Positions 1 to 7,012 are shown, counted from the first letter of the stretch. The stretch: DNA of 9,026 bases from an uncultured Bacteroidota bacterium (GCA_903959115.1 CAJBVU010000252.1:1-9026), one strand, 5' to 3'. The notes: generated from the letters alone by a model not told the origin. Translations and numbers: made by a program.

Positions 1-871
1 CTTTGATCTTCTCGCGATATTCCTCTTCGCTTGATGGGATTTCTAGGTCGCCAAAAACTTCTTTGTAGTATTCTTCGTTGATTTCTGCATCGATTCTGCG
101 TTTGATTTCAGTTACGGTGACGCTGAAATTGCTACTTAGGTCGTTCACGCCCTCTTTTGCAATTCCCAATGTATTAGAAATAACGGTTTCGTTATTATTG
201 AGCAATGTTTTGATATCGGCATTGAACTGGTCGCCCACTTTTTTACCCAAAACAGTAGCCTTTACTTTTTTATCTTCTATCAAAGACGATACGAAGCTGA
301 TGTTTTTATCGGTCAAACCACCATCCAAAATACTTCCATCTTCATTCAACTCATTCACATTGGCATAGATGATGTCTTCCTCTTCGGCTGCTTCGATATC
401 AACCATTTTGCCATGACGCTTTCTAGAGTAATTGATGTCGTCCGTAACTTCTTTGTCGGTGACGGTAATATCAAATTGCTCCAAAGTATCCTTTTTCGAT
501 ACACTCAATTCAAATTGAGGCGCCAAACCACAATCAAAAGCAAAAGTGAAATCTTCACTACCGTCGATATCAATTTCGCTTTCTACTTTATTACTTGCGA
601 TGGGGTAGCCTAGAATATCCAATTTGTTCTCTTCGATGTAGTTGTTCATCGCATCGGATGCCATACGCTGAATTTCGTCGGCCAAAATTCCTTTGCCATA
701 CAATTTTTGCACCATACCCATTGGGGCTTTACCGGGACGGAAACCTTTGATATTGGCGGTTTTCTGAATGCGTTTTACTTCTTTTTCTACCTTTTCTTGG
801 TAATCTGGTTTGCCAAGTGCAATGATGACAGTAAGGTTAAGATCGTCGTGTTTTTCGAGTTGAATATTCAC
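1..871 (-). CDS. tig: Trigger factor, ribosome-associated chaperone (C-terminus beyond window)
   Basis: Trigger factor binds beside the ribosomal exit tunnel and shields nascent cytosolic chains. About 290 residues are visible and the frame is open throughout. The start is MNIQLEKHDDLNLTV. The ribosome-docking signature GFRPGK lies at residues 43-48, the same place as in E. coli trigger factor, inside an N-terminal domain of about 115 residues that continues with YGKGILADEI. A diverged PPIase-like domain follows at roughly 145-240, and the helical chaperone arm begins near residue 245 (VTVTEIKRRIDAEINEEYY) and runs off the left edge. The family is usually about 430-450 residues, so roughly a third is missing through the window edge, not mutation. 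The start is GTG at 871-869. An in-frame stop lies five codons before it and no ATG falls between. No Shine-Dalgarno sequence and no clear -7 box is seen, so transcription may partly come from the tRNA-Leu promoter upstream. Confidence 0.95.
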   Translation of the reverse strand, partial: MNIQLEKHDDLNLTVIIALGKPDYQEKVEKEVKRIQKTANIKGFRPGKAPMGMVQKLYGKGILADEIQRMASDAMNNYIEENKLDILGYPIASNKVESEIDIDGSEDFTFAFDCGLAPQFELSVSKKDTLEQFDITVTDKEVTDDINYSRKRHGKMVDIEAAEEEDIIYANVNELNEDGSILDGGLTDKNISFVSSLIEDKKVKATVLGKKVGDQFNADIKTLLNNNETVISNTLGIAKEGVNDLSSNFSVTVTEIKRRIDAEINEEYYKEVFGDLEIPSSEEEYREKIK

Positions 872-904
872 AATATTGCTTTTTTTCTATTGGGTGATGT
901 GATA

Positions 905-950
905 AAATGAAAATCCCCGCCACATTGCTTAACAGCAACAATTGGAGGGG
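905..950 (-). terminator. Probable intrinsic terminator after tRNA-Leu
   Basis: On the minus strand, five bases after the tRNA-Leu 3' end, there is an interrupted hairpin. CCCC pairs with GGGG, then comes one mismatch, then CCA with TGG, a small internal loop, and TTGC with GCAA around a TGTTAA loop. A T-rich stretch (ATTTTCATTT) follows. It fits an imperfect factor-independent terminator that ends the tRNA transcript. It could also act as leader structure for tig, which starts 34 bases further on. The internal loop makes this less certain than the terminator behind tRNA-Ile. Confidence 0.5.
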
Positions 951-955
951 AGTAG

Positions 956-1037
956 TGCACGCGGAGGGACTCGAACCCACACACCTTACGGCGCCAGATC
1001 CTAAGTCTGGTGCGGCTACCAATTACGCCACGCGTGC
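956..1037 (-). tRNA. tRNA-Leu (anticodon TAG)
   Basis: An 82-base class II tRNA. The acceptor stem GCACGCG pairs fully with CGCGTGC, followed by discriminator A73. The D-loop contains the leucine-like AATTGGTAG. The anticodon arm is CCAGA, loop CTTAGGA, TCTGG, giving anticodon TAG, which reads CUN leucine codons. A long variable arm follows (GCC GTAA GGT), as expected for Leu. The T loop is TTCGAGT. The T stem (GTGGG/CCCTC) has one T-T mismatch at the second pair. CCA is not encoded and must be added by the nucleotidyltransferase. It is transcribed from its own promoter at 1062-1093. Confidence 0.95.
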
Positions 1038-1061
1038 AGAAAGGATCCTAAAAAAGGACTG

Positions 1062-1093
1062 CAAATGTAATGAAATAATAGGAATAAAGCAAT
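1062..1093 (-). promoter_or_regulatory. Bacteroidota-type promoter of tRNA-Leu
   Basis: On the minus strand, ATTG at 1093-1090 is separated by 20 bases from TACATTTG at 1069-1062. The latter fits the TAnnTTTG -7 consensus of the Bacteroidota primary sigma factor exactly, and the spacing suits the TTG -33 element. The -7 box ends 24 bases before the mature tRNA 5' end, leaving a short 5' leader for RNase P. The -33 element touches the stop codon of the upstream CAP-domain gene. Confidence 0.75.
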
Positions 1094-3381
1094 TAGAACA
1101 ACTCAGTTGAGTAGCTATATACTTTTTTATTTTTTAGGGTAACCGTTGTCTTGATTACATCGCCGATTTCCCATTTTTGCATTCCCAAAGGAATTATCAC
1201 CAAAGTTGGCAATCCAAGCCCATTTCCAGCTTCTTCGCGCACGTCACATTCCACTTTGCCATGTTTGGTGGATGTCATTGATACTGTTGCTTCTGCAAGC
1301 GGCTGAAGAATAGAAAAGCTCCACTTATCAAAAGCGAGCATGGTTGGTGCGGCACCCGCAGCGGGCCAGGTTACAAAATGATCCTTATAGTAGCTAGAAT
1401 CAATTTTCAACAAAGATTTGTCGGCCATCCAAAAAACAGAATTATTGTCGGCACAACCATAACCGTAGTTTGTTAATCCTGGGTGCGTGATAAGTCTACG
1501 GTTATACATCTCATCACTTTTATTATCGCTCATGAGTACTGTGACACTTTGCGCGGGATTTGATTCCAAAATGGCTTGACCATAAGCGGCGGCATCGGCT
1601 GCGGGTTGTGAAAAGCACTTATGTGTTTCTGGTTTGGGTTCACGACTGAACACGCCAATGGGTGCATACATCGTTGCGGCTGCCAAACATGCAATTTGCT
1701 TATCCTCGTCTAACCTTACGGCATTGGGGATTCCGGCGTTCTGACGGAAGTAATTGATGCGATTGGTGATTTTTTGATTAGTACTATCTGGTAAAGTTCC
1801 AGGGGTGCAAGTTTTTACAACGCCAGACCAACCGGTATTGGAAACTTGTTTGCCTTTGACTTTAGAATAGGCGATTTTGCTGCCTTTGAATCGTTTTTCG
1901 AAATCCGCTTTCGCCAAATTGATTTGAAGTTTGTTTAACGTCGCAAATTTGGGGTTTTCTTTTTGAAGGCGGTAGTACAATCCCCAAGCCAAATCCATTT
2001 GGCCATGCTTGGTTAATGAGTCAATGCCCCTAGCCAATAATTGCTGTTGTTGGGGTTTTAGGGTTGTATTTTTTGGGAAGTCCTTAACTACAGAATCACT
2101 TAGTGTTACAATGCGCTGCCAATCGTAAAAGGCGATGGGTTGTTTGATCCATTGCGTGTATATGGCCATACGATGCTTTTTTAGGGTAGCATTTTTGGGG
2201 TACTTATTTCCTGCATGATCCATCAACATTCCAATCAAACGGTGGCTAATGGTTTTTGGGGGATTGTTCAAAAGGGCTTCCATGCGCTTTTCATCGATGG
2301 TTCCTGTCTTAAACTGCATGGGATACCACTTGTAGAAAAAGAATACAGTACCGCCGGGGGCGTTGTTGCTCAGGTAATATTCTAAGCTCTGGGTAATGAA
2401 TTTGCTTGTATCGTTCAATAAGAATGGATCGGTAGCGTTCTTTGATTTTCTACCCAAAAGATCGGCTTTTCGCTCAAAGAAATCTTGGTATGTGAGCTCT
2501 GCTTCAGCCCAATCGTTTTCCTGTGTAAGGTATCCGATGCGGTTGAGGTAGAAATTGTTTTGTTCGTGTAGGTAAAATGTATCGCTTGGGAAATAAATCA
2601 AGGCTTTTTGCAACCATTGATTATACATAGCGCTGTAGCCGGTGTTTGTTCTTGTTGATGCCAATTCGATATTCAACATTTGACGTTCCCAGTTTAACAA
2701 TTTGACATTGAGTGGGAATACGGATAGTCCCATTTCACAATAATACATTGCGCTATCTTTCATTTTGGCCTCATTCAAATAGTAATCTGTAAGGTCTTCA
2801 AATGCTTCCCTGACAAAGGTTTTTTTGTGTTTGTTTTCTGCATTGGCGCCATAATTCATTGTGGCAACCTTTCTGAGTGTTTTAACGGCATCCAAGTTTT
2901 GCTTCATCAAAAAGTAACAATGTCCAGCCATACCCAATGCAATCGTATCTCCGGTAAGCTCATAGCTCGTTTTGTACATTTGGAGGGCTCGGGGGTATCT
3001 GCCTTGGCCGTAATTGCTGATTGCTTCTTTGTTGTTTGCAGCCACCAAGGGTTTAAATCTTTCGCCATATACTTTGTACTGTCTTAGATCATCATCGTAT
3101 CCAATCGCCTTCACCGCGCTTTTCATGGATTCTTTAAAGTAATCGGTTTCTTCTTTGCGATATTTTTCTAGTTGATACATCTCAAACTCTGATATGGCTT
3201 TGATGTACCAAAGTTCGGTGGTGGATTTATCGTCTTCTAGGCCGCTAATACAATATTTCCTTGCTTCAGGATATTTCCCATTGGCAAAATTTTCACGGGC
3301 TTTGAGTACAGGTTTGGTTTGTGCCGTAACTGCTTGAATACTTAAAATGCTGATAATGAGTAAAAGGTTTCGTAGTTTCAT
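1093..3381 (-). CDS. Secreted TPR-like / CAP (SCP/PR1-like) domain protein
   Basis: A 762-residue exported protein of unknown role. Residues 1-20 form a Sec signal peptide (basic MKLRN, hydrophobic core, AVTA before Q21). There is no lipobox cysteine, so a periplasmic or secreted protein is likely. Residues about 26-300 are helical and TPR-like: repeats such as ANGKYPEARKYC (33-44) and GQGRYPRALQMYKTSYEL (125-142) have the small/large residue pattern of TPR helices. Residues about 535-655 resemble a CAP domain: RINYFRQNAGIP, an alanine-rich helix, PETHKCFSQPAADAAA (H587), then MYNRRLITHPGLTNYGYGC, matching the usual GHRRW..P.l...GfG segment. The second cavity histidine is replaced by N627. 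Residues about 660-762 look like the beta domain that often follows bacterial CAP domains (TWPAAG..P, DKWSFS). The gene starts with ATG; 108 bases separate it from dinB. The TPR part may bind a partner and the CAP part may act in the envelope, but both are inferences. Confidence 0.8.
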   Translation of the reverse strand: MKLRNLLLIISILSIQAVTAQTKPVLKARENFANGKYPEARKYCISGLEDDKSTTELWYIKAISEFEMYQLEKYRKEETDYFKESMKSAVKAIGYDDDLRQYKVYGERFKPLVAANNKEAISNYGQGRYPRALQMYKTSYELTGDTIALGMAGHCYFLMKQNLDAVKTLRKVATMNYGANAENKHKKTFVREAFEDLTDYYLNEAKMKDSAMYYCEMGLSVFPLNVKLLNWERQMLNIELASTRTNTGYSAMYNQWLQKALIYFPSDTFYLHEQNNFYLNRIGYLTQENDWAEAELTYQDFFERKADLLGRKSKNATDPFLLNDTSKFITQSLEYYLSNNAPGGTVFFFYKWYPMQFKTGTIDEKRMEALLNNPPKTISHRLIGMLMDHAGNKYPKNATLKKHRMAIYTQWIKQPIAFYDWQRIVTLSDSVVKDFPKNTTLKPQQQQLLARGIDSLTKHGQMDLAWGLYYRLQKENPKFATLNKLQINLAKADFEKRFKGSKIAYSKVKGKQVSNTGWSGVVKTCTPGTLPDSTNQKITNRINYFRQNAGIPNAVRLDEDKQIACLAAATMYAPIGVFSREPKPETHKCFSQPAADAAAYGQAILESNPAQSVTVLMSDNKSDEMYNRRLITHPGLTNYGYGCADNNSVFWMADKSLLKIDSSYYKDHFVTWPAAGAAPTMLAFDKWSFSILQPLAEATVSMTSTKHGKVECDVREEAGNGLGLPTLVIIPLGMQKWEIGDVIKTTVTLKNKKVYSYSTELF

Positions 3382-3489
3382 GGGGTTTGATGATACCTAA
3401 TACAAATAAAACGGAAATAACCCACAATTGGAAGGGTATGGGACATTCGGTGCATAAAACGCAAAAAATCTTGCCAAATCGGGGTGATG

Positions 3490-4719
3490 TTAAGTTCTGC
3501 GATTTGCTAATAAAGGGGGCGGGCCACCATCAAAGGGATTGTCTGATCGACCGATGCTTTTCACGTCCAGGCCGTTCGCCCTGCGAACGGCCTGGCTCCC
3601 AAATCGATTTCTCATGCGATCCATCGCTTGATACAAATTGGCCATCTCCTCCGAATCCTCAAACAAATTCATCTGAAATCCGCCGCTTACCAAATCACTA
3701 AGTCGTACACCCACCAAACGGATCAGTAATCTTCGACTATATAAACGGTCAAATAAATCCATGGTTTTGGCAATGATGATATGGTCTGCACTGGTATAAG
3801 GAATCTTCGCCTGCAAAGTGTGCGTATTGAAGTCGCTGTATCTCACCTTTACCGTGATGCAAGCACAAATTTTATCGCCCTTTCTAAGTTGATATGCTAA
3901 GTTTTCGGCCATTGCGCTAATTAGATTGCGCAACTTAACGACGTCAATTGTGTCTTTTTCAAAGGTCCGCTCAGTGCCAATGCTTTTCCGTTCTTGGTAG
4001 GGTTCCACTTTGCGATTGTCGATCCCCTGCGCCTTTTTCCATAAGTCGATGCCAGGTTTTTGAAGTGTTTTCGATAGCAATTCCATGGGCATTTCTTGCA
4101 GTGTTTTGATGTATTGTATCCCCAGTGATCTCAAGGTGCGATAGGTTTCGTTGCCAACCCCAGGGATTTTCCTCACCGAAAGCGGTGCCAAAAAAGGTTT
4201 TTCATCGCCGTAATCTACTTTCCTTTGCCCTGATGGCTTGGCTGTTCCCGTGGCAACCTTGCTTACCGTTTTATTGCTCGCCACCCCAAAACTAATAGGC
4301 AAGCCCGTTTCTTTTAAAATGCGATCCTTGAGCTCCATCGCCAACTTCCACGAGCCAAAAAATTTCTCCATGCCCGTCAAGTCAATGTAAAACTCGTCTA
4401 TGCTGCTTTTCTCGTATAGCGGAACCGACTCGGCAATGATGTCCGTAACATCTTTAGAATAATCGCTATACAACTGAGAATCACCGCGAATGATGATGGC
4501 TTCCGGACATAATAGTTTGGCTTGCTTCATTGGCATCGCACTGTGTACGCCGAAGGCCCGAACCTCATAACTGCAGCTAGCCACCACGCCGCGGTCGCTG
4601 TTCCCTCCAATGATGACGGGTTTTCCGTTTAAGGCGCTATTGCGCATTCGCTCTACACTCACAAAAAATGAGTCGAGGTCCATGTGGGTGATAATCGAGG
4701 TGGTAGAAGGAGAGTGCAT
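3490..4719 (-). CDS. dinB: DNA polymerase IV (Y-family translesion polymerase)
   Basis: A 409-residue error-prone polymerase that extends past damaged template bases in the cytosol. The palm motif HMDLDSFFVSVE carries the first metal ligand D14 and the presumed steric-gate residue F19. RGVVASCSYEVRAFGVHSAM (43-62) is the fingers motif. SSIDEFYIDLTG contains the catalytic pair D108-E109. SFGVASNKTVSKVATGTAKP and the helix-hairpin-helix IPGVGNETYRTLRSLGI follow, then the little-finger domain. QMNLF at 349-353 fits the sliding-clamp binding motif. A tail rich in Arg follows (LYQAMDRMRNRFGSQAVRRA), which I recall as common in Bacteroidota DinB. Length is slightly above the 350-residue E. coli enzyme because of the extra N- and C-terminal residues. 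The ATG at 4719 is the first in-frame ATG; the next, M13, would clip the catalytic strand. It lies 66 bases after rnhB, with a -7-like box and an inverted repeat in that gap. Confidence 0.95.
   Translation of the reverse strand: MHSPSTTSIITHMDLDSFFVSVERMRNSALNGKPVIIGGNSDRGVVASCSYEVRAFGVHSAMPMKQAKLLCPEAIIIRGDSQLYSDYSKDVTDIIAESVPLYEKSSIDEFYIDLTGMEKFFGSWKLAMELKDRILKETGLPISFGVASNKTVSKVATGTAKPSGQRKVDYGDEKPFLAPLSVRKIPGVGNETYRTLRSLGIQYIKTLQEMPMELLSKTLQKPGIDLWKKAQGIDNRKVEPYQERKSIGTERTFEKDTIDVVKLRNLISAMAENLAYQLRKGDKICACITVKVRYSDFNTHTLQAKIPYTSADHIIIAKTMDLFDRLYSRRLLIRLVGVRLSDLVSGGFQMNLFEDSEEMANLYQAMDRMRNRFGSQAVRRANGLDVKSIGRSDNPFDGGPPPLLANRRT
3567..3595. repeat. Perfect 13-bp inverted repeat inside dinB
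   Basis: CCAGGCCGTTCGC (3567-3579) and GCGAACGGCCTGG (3583-3595) are exact reverse complements around the 3-base loop CCT. The hairpin falls in the dinB 3' coding region and encodes part of SQAVRRANGLDV, about 75 bases before the stop codon. It is much richer in G+C than its surroundings. No T run follows on either strand, so it is not a normal terminator. Confidence 0.85.
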
Positions 4720-4732
4720 GATTGATTAAAAA

Positions 4733-4768
4733 ATTGACAAATTTCCGTCAATAAGTTAATCAAAAATA
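4733..4768 (-). promoter_or_regulatory. Possible dinB promoter and operator-like inverted repeat
   Basis: On the minus strand, TATTTTTG at 4768-4761 matches the TAnnTTTG -7 consensus, 41 bases before the dinB ATG. I do not see a good TTG at the -33 distance; ATTT sits there instead. Downstream of the box, ATTGAC (4733-4738) and GTCAAT (4747-4752) form a 6-bp inverted repeat with an 8-base spacer. Its position between the presumed start and the gene would suit a repressor site, but no known operator consensus is recognised. Confidence 0.35.
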
Positions 4769-4785
4769 TCAATCCAACAAGGGGC

Positions 4786-5382
4786 TTAAAATAATCTGAG
4801 TTGTTCGGGTAGCAATCGGAATGATTTGCGATGGTGGGGTGAGATTCCATGTGTACGAATTGCATTGCGATGGGCCAAAGTGGGGTAGCCAGCGTTTTGA
4901 TTCCAGCCGTACTGAGGAAATTCTTGGTGAAGGTTTTCCATGATTTCATCTCGATGCGTTTTTGCCAGAATACTGGCGGCAGCGATGTGAAGGAATCTGC
5001 CATCGCCTTTTACTTCTGTTTGATGTGGGATATTGGGGTAGGGCTTAAATCGATTGCCATCCACTGCAATAAATTCTGGAATCGTACCCAATTTTTCGAT
5101 GGCTCTGTGCATGGCCAAAATGCTAGCATTTAGTATGTTGATTTGGTCAATTTCCTCATGACTGCAAACGTCCACGGCCCAAAAAAGTGCTTCTTTCTCG
5201 ATCACATCACGCAAGGCATTGCGATGCGATTTGCCAACCTGTTTGGAATCGTTTAGCCAAGGATGGTAAAAGTTGTTGGGTAGAATCACTGCCGCGGCCA
5301 CAACGGGACCAGCCAAACAGCCTCTTCCGGCTTCATCGCAACCTACTTCAATTAAATTGGGATGAATTTTTGATTGTAACAT
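4786..5382 (-). CDS. rnhB: Ribonuclease HII
   Basis: A 198-residue endonuclease that cuts RNA in RNA-DNA hybrids and nicks 5' of single ribonucleotides in DNA, starting ribonucleotide excision repair. All four metal-binding acids of the family are visible: D16 and E17 in GCDEAGRGCLAGP, D108 in VDGNRF and D127 in VKGD. The G19-R20-G21 motif, which contacts the ribo-deoxyribo junction, and NDSKQVGKSHR, ASILAKTHRDE and GYPTLAHRNAI are also present. Length matches the family, about 200 residues. I chose the ATG at 5382. The upstream in-frame ATG at 5427 would add 15 residues (MLCLGKQARNKLLGI) absent from the family pattern and would overlap the glycosyltransferase by 32 bases, while 5382 leaves a 13-base gap. 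Likely cotranscribed with the glycosyltransferase ahead of it and possibly with dinB behind it. Confidence 0.95.
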   Translation of the reverse strand: MLQSKIHPNLIEVGCDEAGRGCLAGPVVAAAVILPNNFYHPWLNDSKQVGKSHRNALRDVIEKEALFWAVDVCSHEEIDQINILNASILAMHRAIEKLGTIPEFIAVDGNRFKPYPNIPHQTEVKGDGRFLHIAAASILAKTHRDEIMENLHQEFPQYGWNQNAGYPTLAHRNAIRTHGISPHHRKSFRLLPEQLRLF

Positions 5383-5395
5383 TATTCCCAGAAGT

Positions 5396-6214
5396 TTATT
5401 TCTTGCTTGCTTTCCCAAACAAAGCAAATCCGTATTTATAAGATACTTCTACGCTTTGCCAAAAGCAGATCAGCAATCCGTTGGAGCCAAATTTCCAACC
5501 GCCTTTGAGCAGATAATTGCGGATAAAACGAGCAAAGCCCGCAGTGAGGAGTTTGAACAAAAGATAAAAACCTAATGCTTGTCGCTGAATGAAATAGCCA
5601 GGATGATTTGTGAATTCATGTTTTAGTGCTTGGCCACCAATTTTGCCAAATTTGAGGGCTTGTTGCTTAACGGCGGTGAGATCTGTATAGGTGAAATGCA
5701 AAATATCGCCAGATATCGAGCCCAATGAATAGCCTTTCTCTAGAACAAACTTATCGTGTGGATTTCTGCCCGACCAACAACCACATCGTCGGTCCCAGAG
5801 TCGTAATTTGCTGTCTGGATACCACCCGCAACCGCGAATGGACTGATTTGCTAAGTGATTTAAGCGCGAAAAGGTATATCCTTTAACTTTACCGAAAGTG
5901 AGGCCATTGGCAATCGCCAATGTGAGTTGCTCTTGTAATTCTGCAGATAAGCATTCGTCTGCATCTAGGCTTAAAACCCAATCAAACGCAGCTTGGTCTT
6001 TGGCCCAGTTCTTTTGTTGTATATGGCCTTCAAAGGCATGTTGAATGACTCTTGCACCTTTGCTGCGGGCTATTAAAGGCGTATCGTCTGTGCTAAAACT
6101 ATCAACCACAACCACCTCGTTAACTAATCCCATCACGGAATCGATACAACGGCCAATATTCTTGGCTTCATTGTAAGCGATAATAACCACTGATATTCCA
6201 GCGTTGGGTTCCAC
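5396..6214 (-). CDS. Family 2 glycosyltransferase, KdtX/WaaE (LgtF)-like
   Basis: A 272-residue GT-A fold enzyme that transfers a sugar from a nucleotide sugar, probably at the inner face of the membrane during lipopolysaccharide core or other envelope glycan synthesis. Residues 7-16 (ISVVIIAYNE) are the first Rossmann strand. VVVVDSFSTDDT (34-45) is the nucleotide-binding segment. D84-A85-D86 in LSLDADE is the DxD metal site. GCGWYPDSKLRLW (128-140) and WSGRNPHDKFVL (147-158) match the acceptor-side motifs of KdtX/WaaE proteins. Residues about 212-245 are hydrophobic and basic (GFYLLFKLLTAGFARFIRNY), suggesting peripheral membrane attachment. The donor and acceptor cannot be told from sequence alone. 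The start is GTG at 6214, with EPNAGISVVI right after it and no upstream ATG that fits. It begins 38 bases after the LytTR regulator stop and ends 13 bases before rnhB. Confidence 0.88.
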   Translation of the reverse strand: MEPNAGISVVIIAYNEAKNIGRCIDSVMGLVNEVVVVDSFSTDDTPLIARSKGARVIQHAFEGHIQQKNWAKDQAAFDWVLSLDADECLSAELQEQLTLAIANGLTFGKVKGYTFSRLNHLANQSIRGCGWYPDSKLRLWDRRCGCWSGRNPHDKFVLEKGYSLGSISGDILHFTYTDLTAVKQQALKFGKIGGQALKHEFTNHPGYFIQRQALGFYLLFKLLTAGFARFIRNYLLKGGWKFGSNGLLICFWQSVEVSYKYGFALFGKASKK

Positions 6215-6220
6215 GGTAGC

Positions 6221-6240
6221 GAAGATACAAAACTATCTTC
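6221..6240 (-). promoter_or_regulatory. Inverted repeat with embedded -7-like box before the glycosyltransferase
   Basis: GAAGATA (6221-6227) and TATCTTC (6234-6240) are perfect 7-base inverted arms around CAAAAC. On the minus strand the loop and arm contain TAGTTTTG (6235-6228), which fits the TAnnTTTG -7 consensus, but no TTG lies at the proper -33 distance. The element fills the 38-base gap between the LytTR gene and the glycosyltransferase and ends six bases before its GTG. It may be a weak internal promoter, an operator or a weak hairpin. Confidence 0.35.
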
Positions 6241-6252
6241 AGTGGGGAATTC

Positions 6253-6945
6253 TTAGCTTGCTTTATTGAAATGATCGAGTATAACCTGACGTCCAGATCT
6301 GGAAACTTTTACTTGTTCGCCGTTGTGCAACAAAAGGGTGTTACCGATCAACGAACGCAATTGCTTTTTATGTACTGCAAATGATCGGTGGGCTCTAATG
6401 AACTGATTTGGTAGCAATTCGAGAATTTTTTTTATGGTTTTAGAAACAATGTAGATTTTATCGGCGGTATGAATGCGTGTGTATGAGCCATCGCCTTCTA
6501 ATAATTTAATTGAACGAGTTTCTATAGATATAAGTAAGCCTTTTTCTTTGATTATCAGGTTGTTCCCCTCGGCCAATTTTCTTAAAGCCATACAACTGTA
6601 ATATCGATCAATACAATCTTGGATTTCAGAAGAAGTAAATGGGGTAGTGATGTAATCTCTAATATTGACATCTCTAGCCATTCGTAAGCAATTTTCTACG
6701 TTCTCATAGTTGCTGTCGATAATTACATAGTATGCATAGCACTCCTGATCTATTAGTGCACTCACACAACCATAATTATTTCTGATGTCAACAAATATCA
6801 AAAGAGGATCTTGTTCGTAATCGATTTCAATTGTATTTACATCTTCAATGCTATCAATGAGTTGTAAATTGGGTGCAATGAGCTTGATTGTAGCAAAAAC
6901 ATCCTGTTTTGAATTGAGCGAGAGGTAGTAGGAGTTTTCAATCAT
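6253..6945 (-). CDS. LytTR-family DNA-binding regulator with degenerate receiver domain
   Basis: A 230-residue transcription regulator. The C-terminal half (about 128-228) is a LytTR domain: ISIETRSIKLLEGDGSYTRI, then VSKTIKKILELLP and FIRAHRSFAVHKKQLRSL, with the characteristic F-R-HRS-V pattern, ending in LHNGEQVKVSRSGRQVILDHF. The N-terminal 120 residues have the alternating strand-helix spacing of a receiver domain, with D53 (IFVDIR) at the phosphoacceptor place and DYITTPF (97-103) at the usual DYL-KPF place. The paired acids after the first strand are absent (YYLSLNSKQ instead), and the conserved lysine is replaced by T101. It is therefore probably not controlled by normal phosphorylation. 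No histidine kinase lies beside it. It starts with ATG and precedes the glycosyltransferase by 38 bases, so it may be the first gene of that transcript; its targets cannot be told from here. Confidence 0.88.
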   Translation of the reverse strand: MIENSYYLSLNSKQDVFATIKLIAPNLQLIDSIEDVNTIEIDYEQDPLLIFVDIRNNYGCVSALIDQECYAYYVIIDSNYENVENCLRMARDVNIRDYITTPFTSSEIQDCIDRYYSCMALRKLAEGNNLIIKEKGLLISIETRSIKLLEGDGSYTRIHTADKIYIVSKTIKKILELLPNQFIRAHRSFAVHKKQLRSLIGNTLLLHNGEQVKVSRSGRQVILDHFNKAS

Positions 6946-7012
6946 TTTGTGGTTGTTAATCGAATGAATTCTACTGTTAAATACGATGTATTTTTGTTTT
7001 AGTAAAACACCT

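Noticed and set aside
78..910. Plus-strand open frames of 66-96 codons across the trigger factor region
   Set aside because: They lie opposite the well-supported tig frame, have no recognisable family features and are explained as antisense shadows.
3403..3428. Candidate promoter for the CAP-domain gene (TTTATTTG with an upstream ATTG on the minus strand)
   Set aside because: The second base of the -7 box is wrong and the 14-base spacer is too short compared with 20-21 in the two tRNA promoters.
3387..3701. Plus-strand open frame of 104 codons over the dinB 3' end
   Set aside because: It is antisense to conserved DinB residues, and its basic, Pro/Cys-rich product looks like a chance translation of the hairpin region.
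4659..5003. Minus-strand open frame bridging rnhB and dinB
   Set aside because: It is out of frame with both real genes and overlaps conserved residues of each; no family resemblance.
5383..5427. Longer rnhB start at 5427
   Set aside because: It would add 15 residues without family support and overlap the glycosyltransferase coding region by 32 bases.
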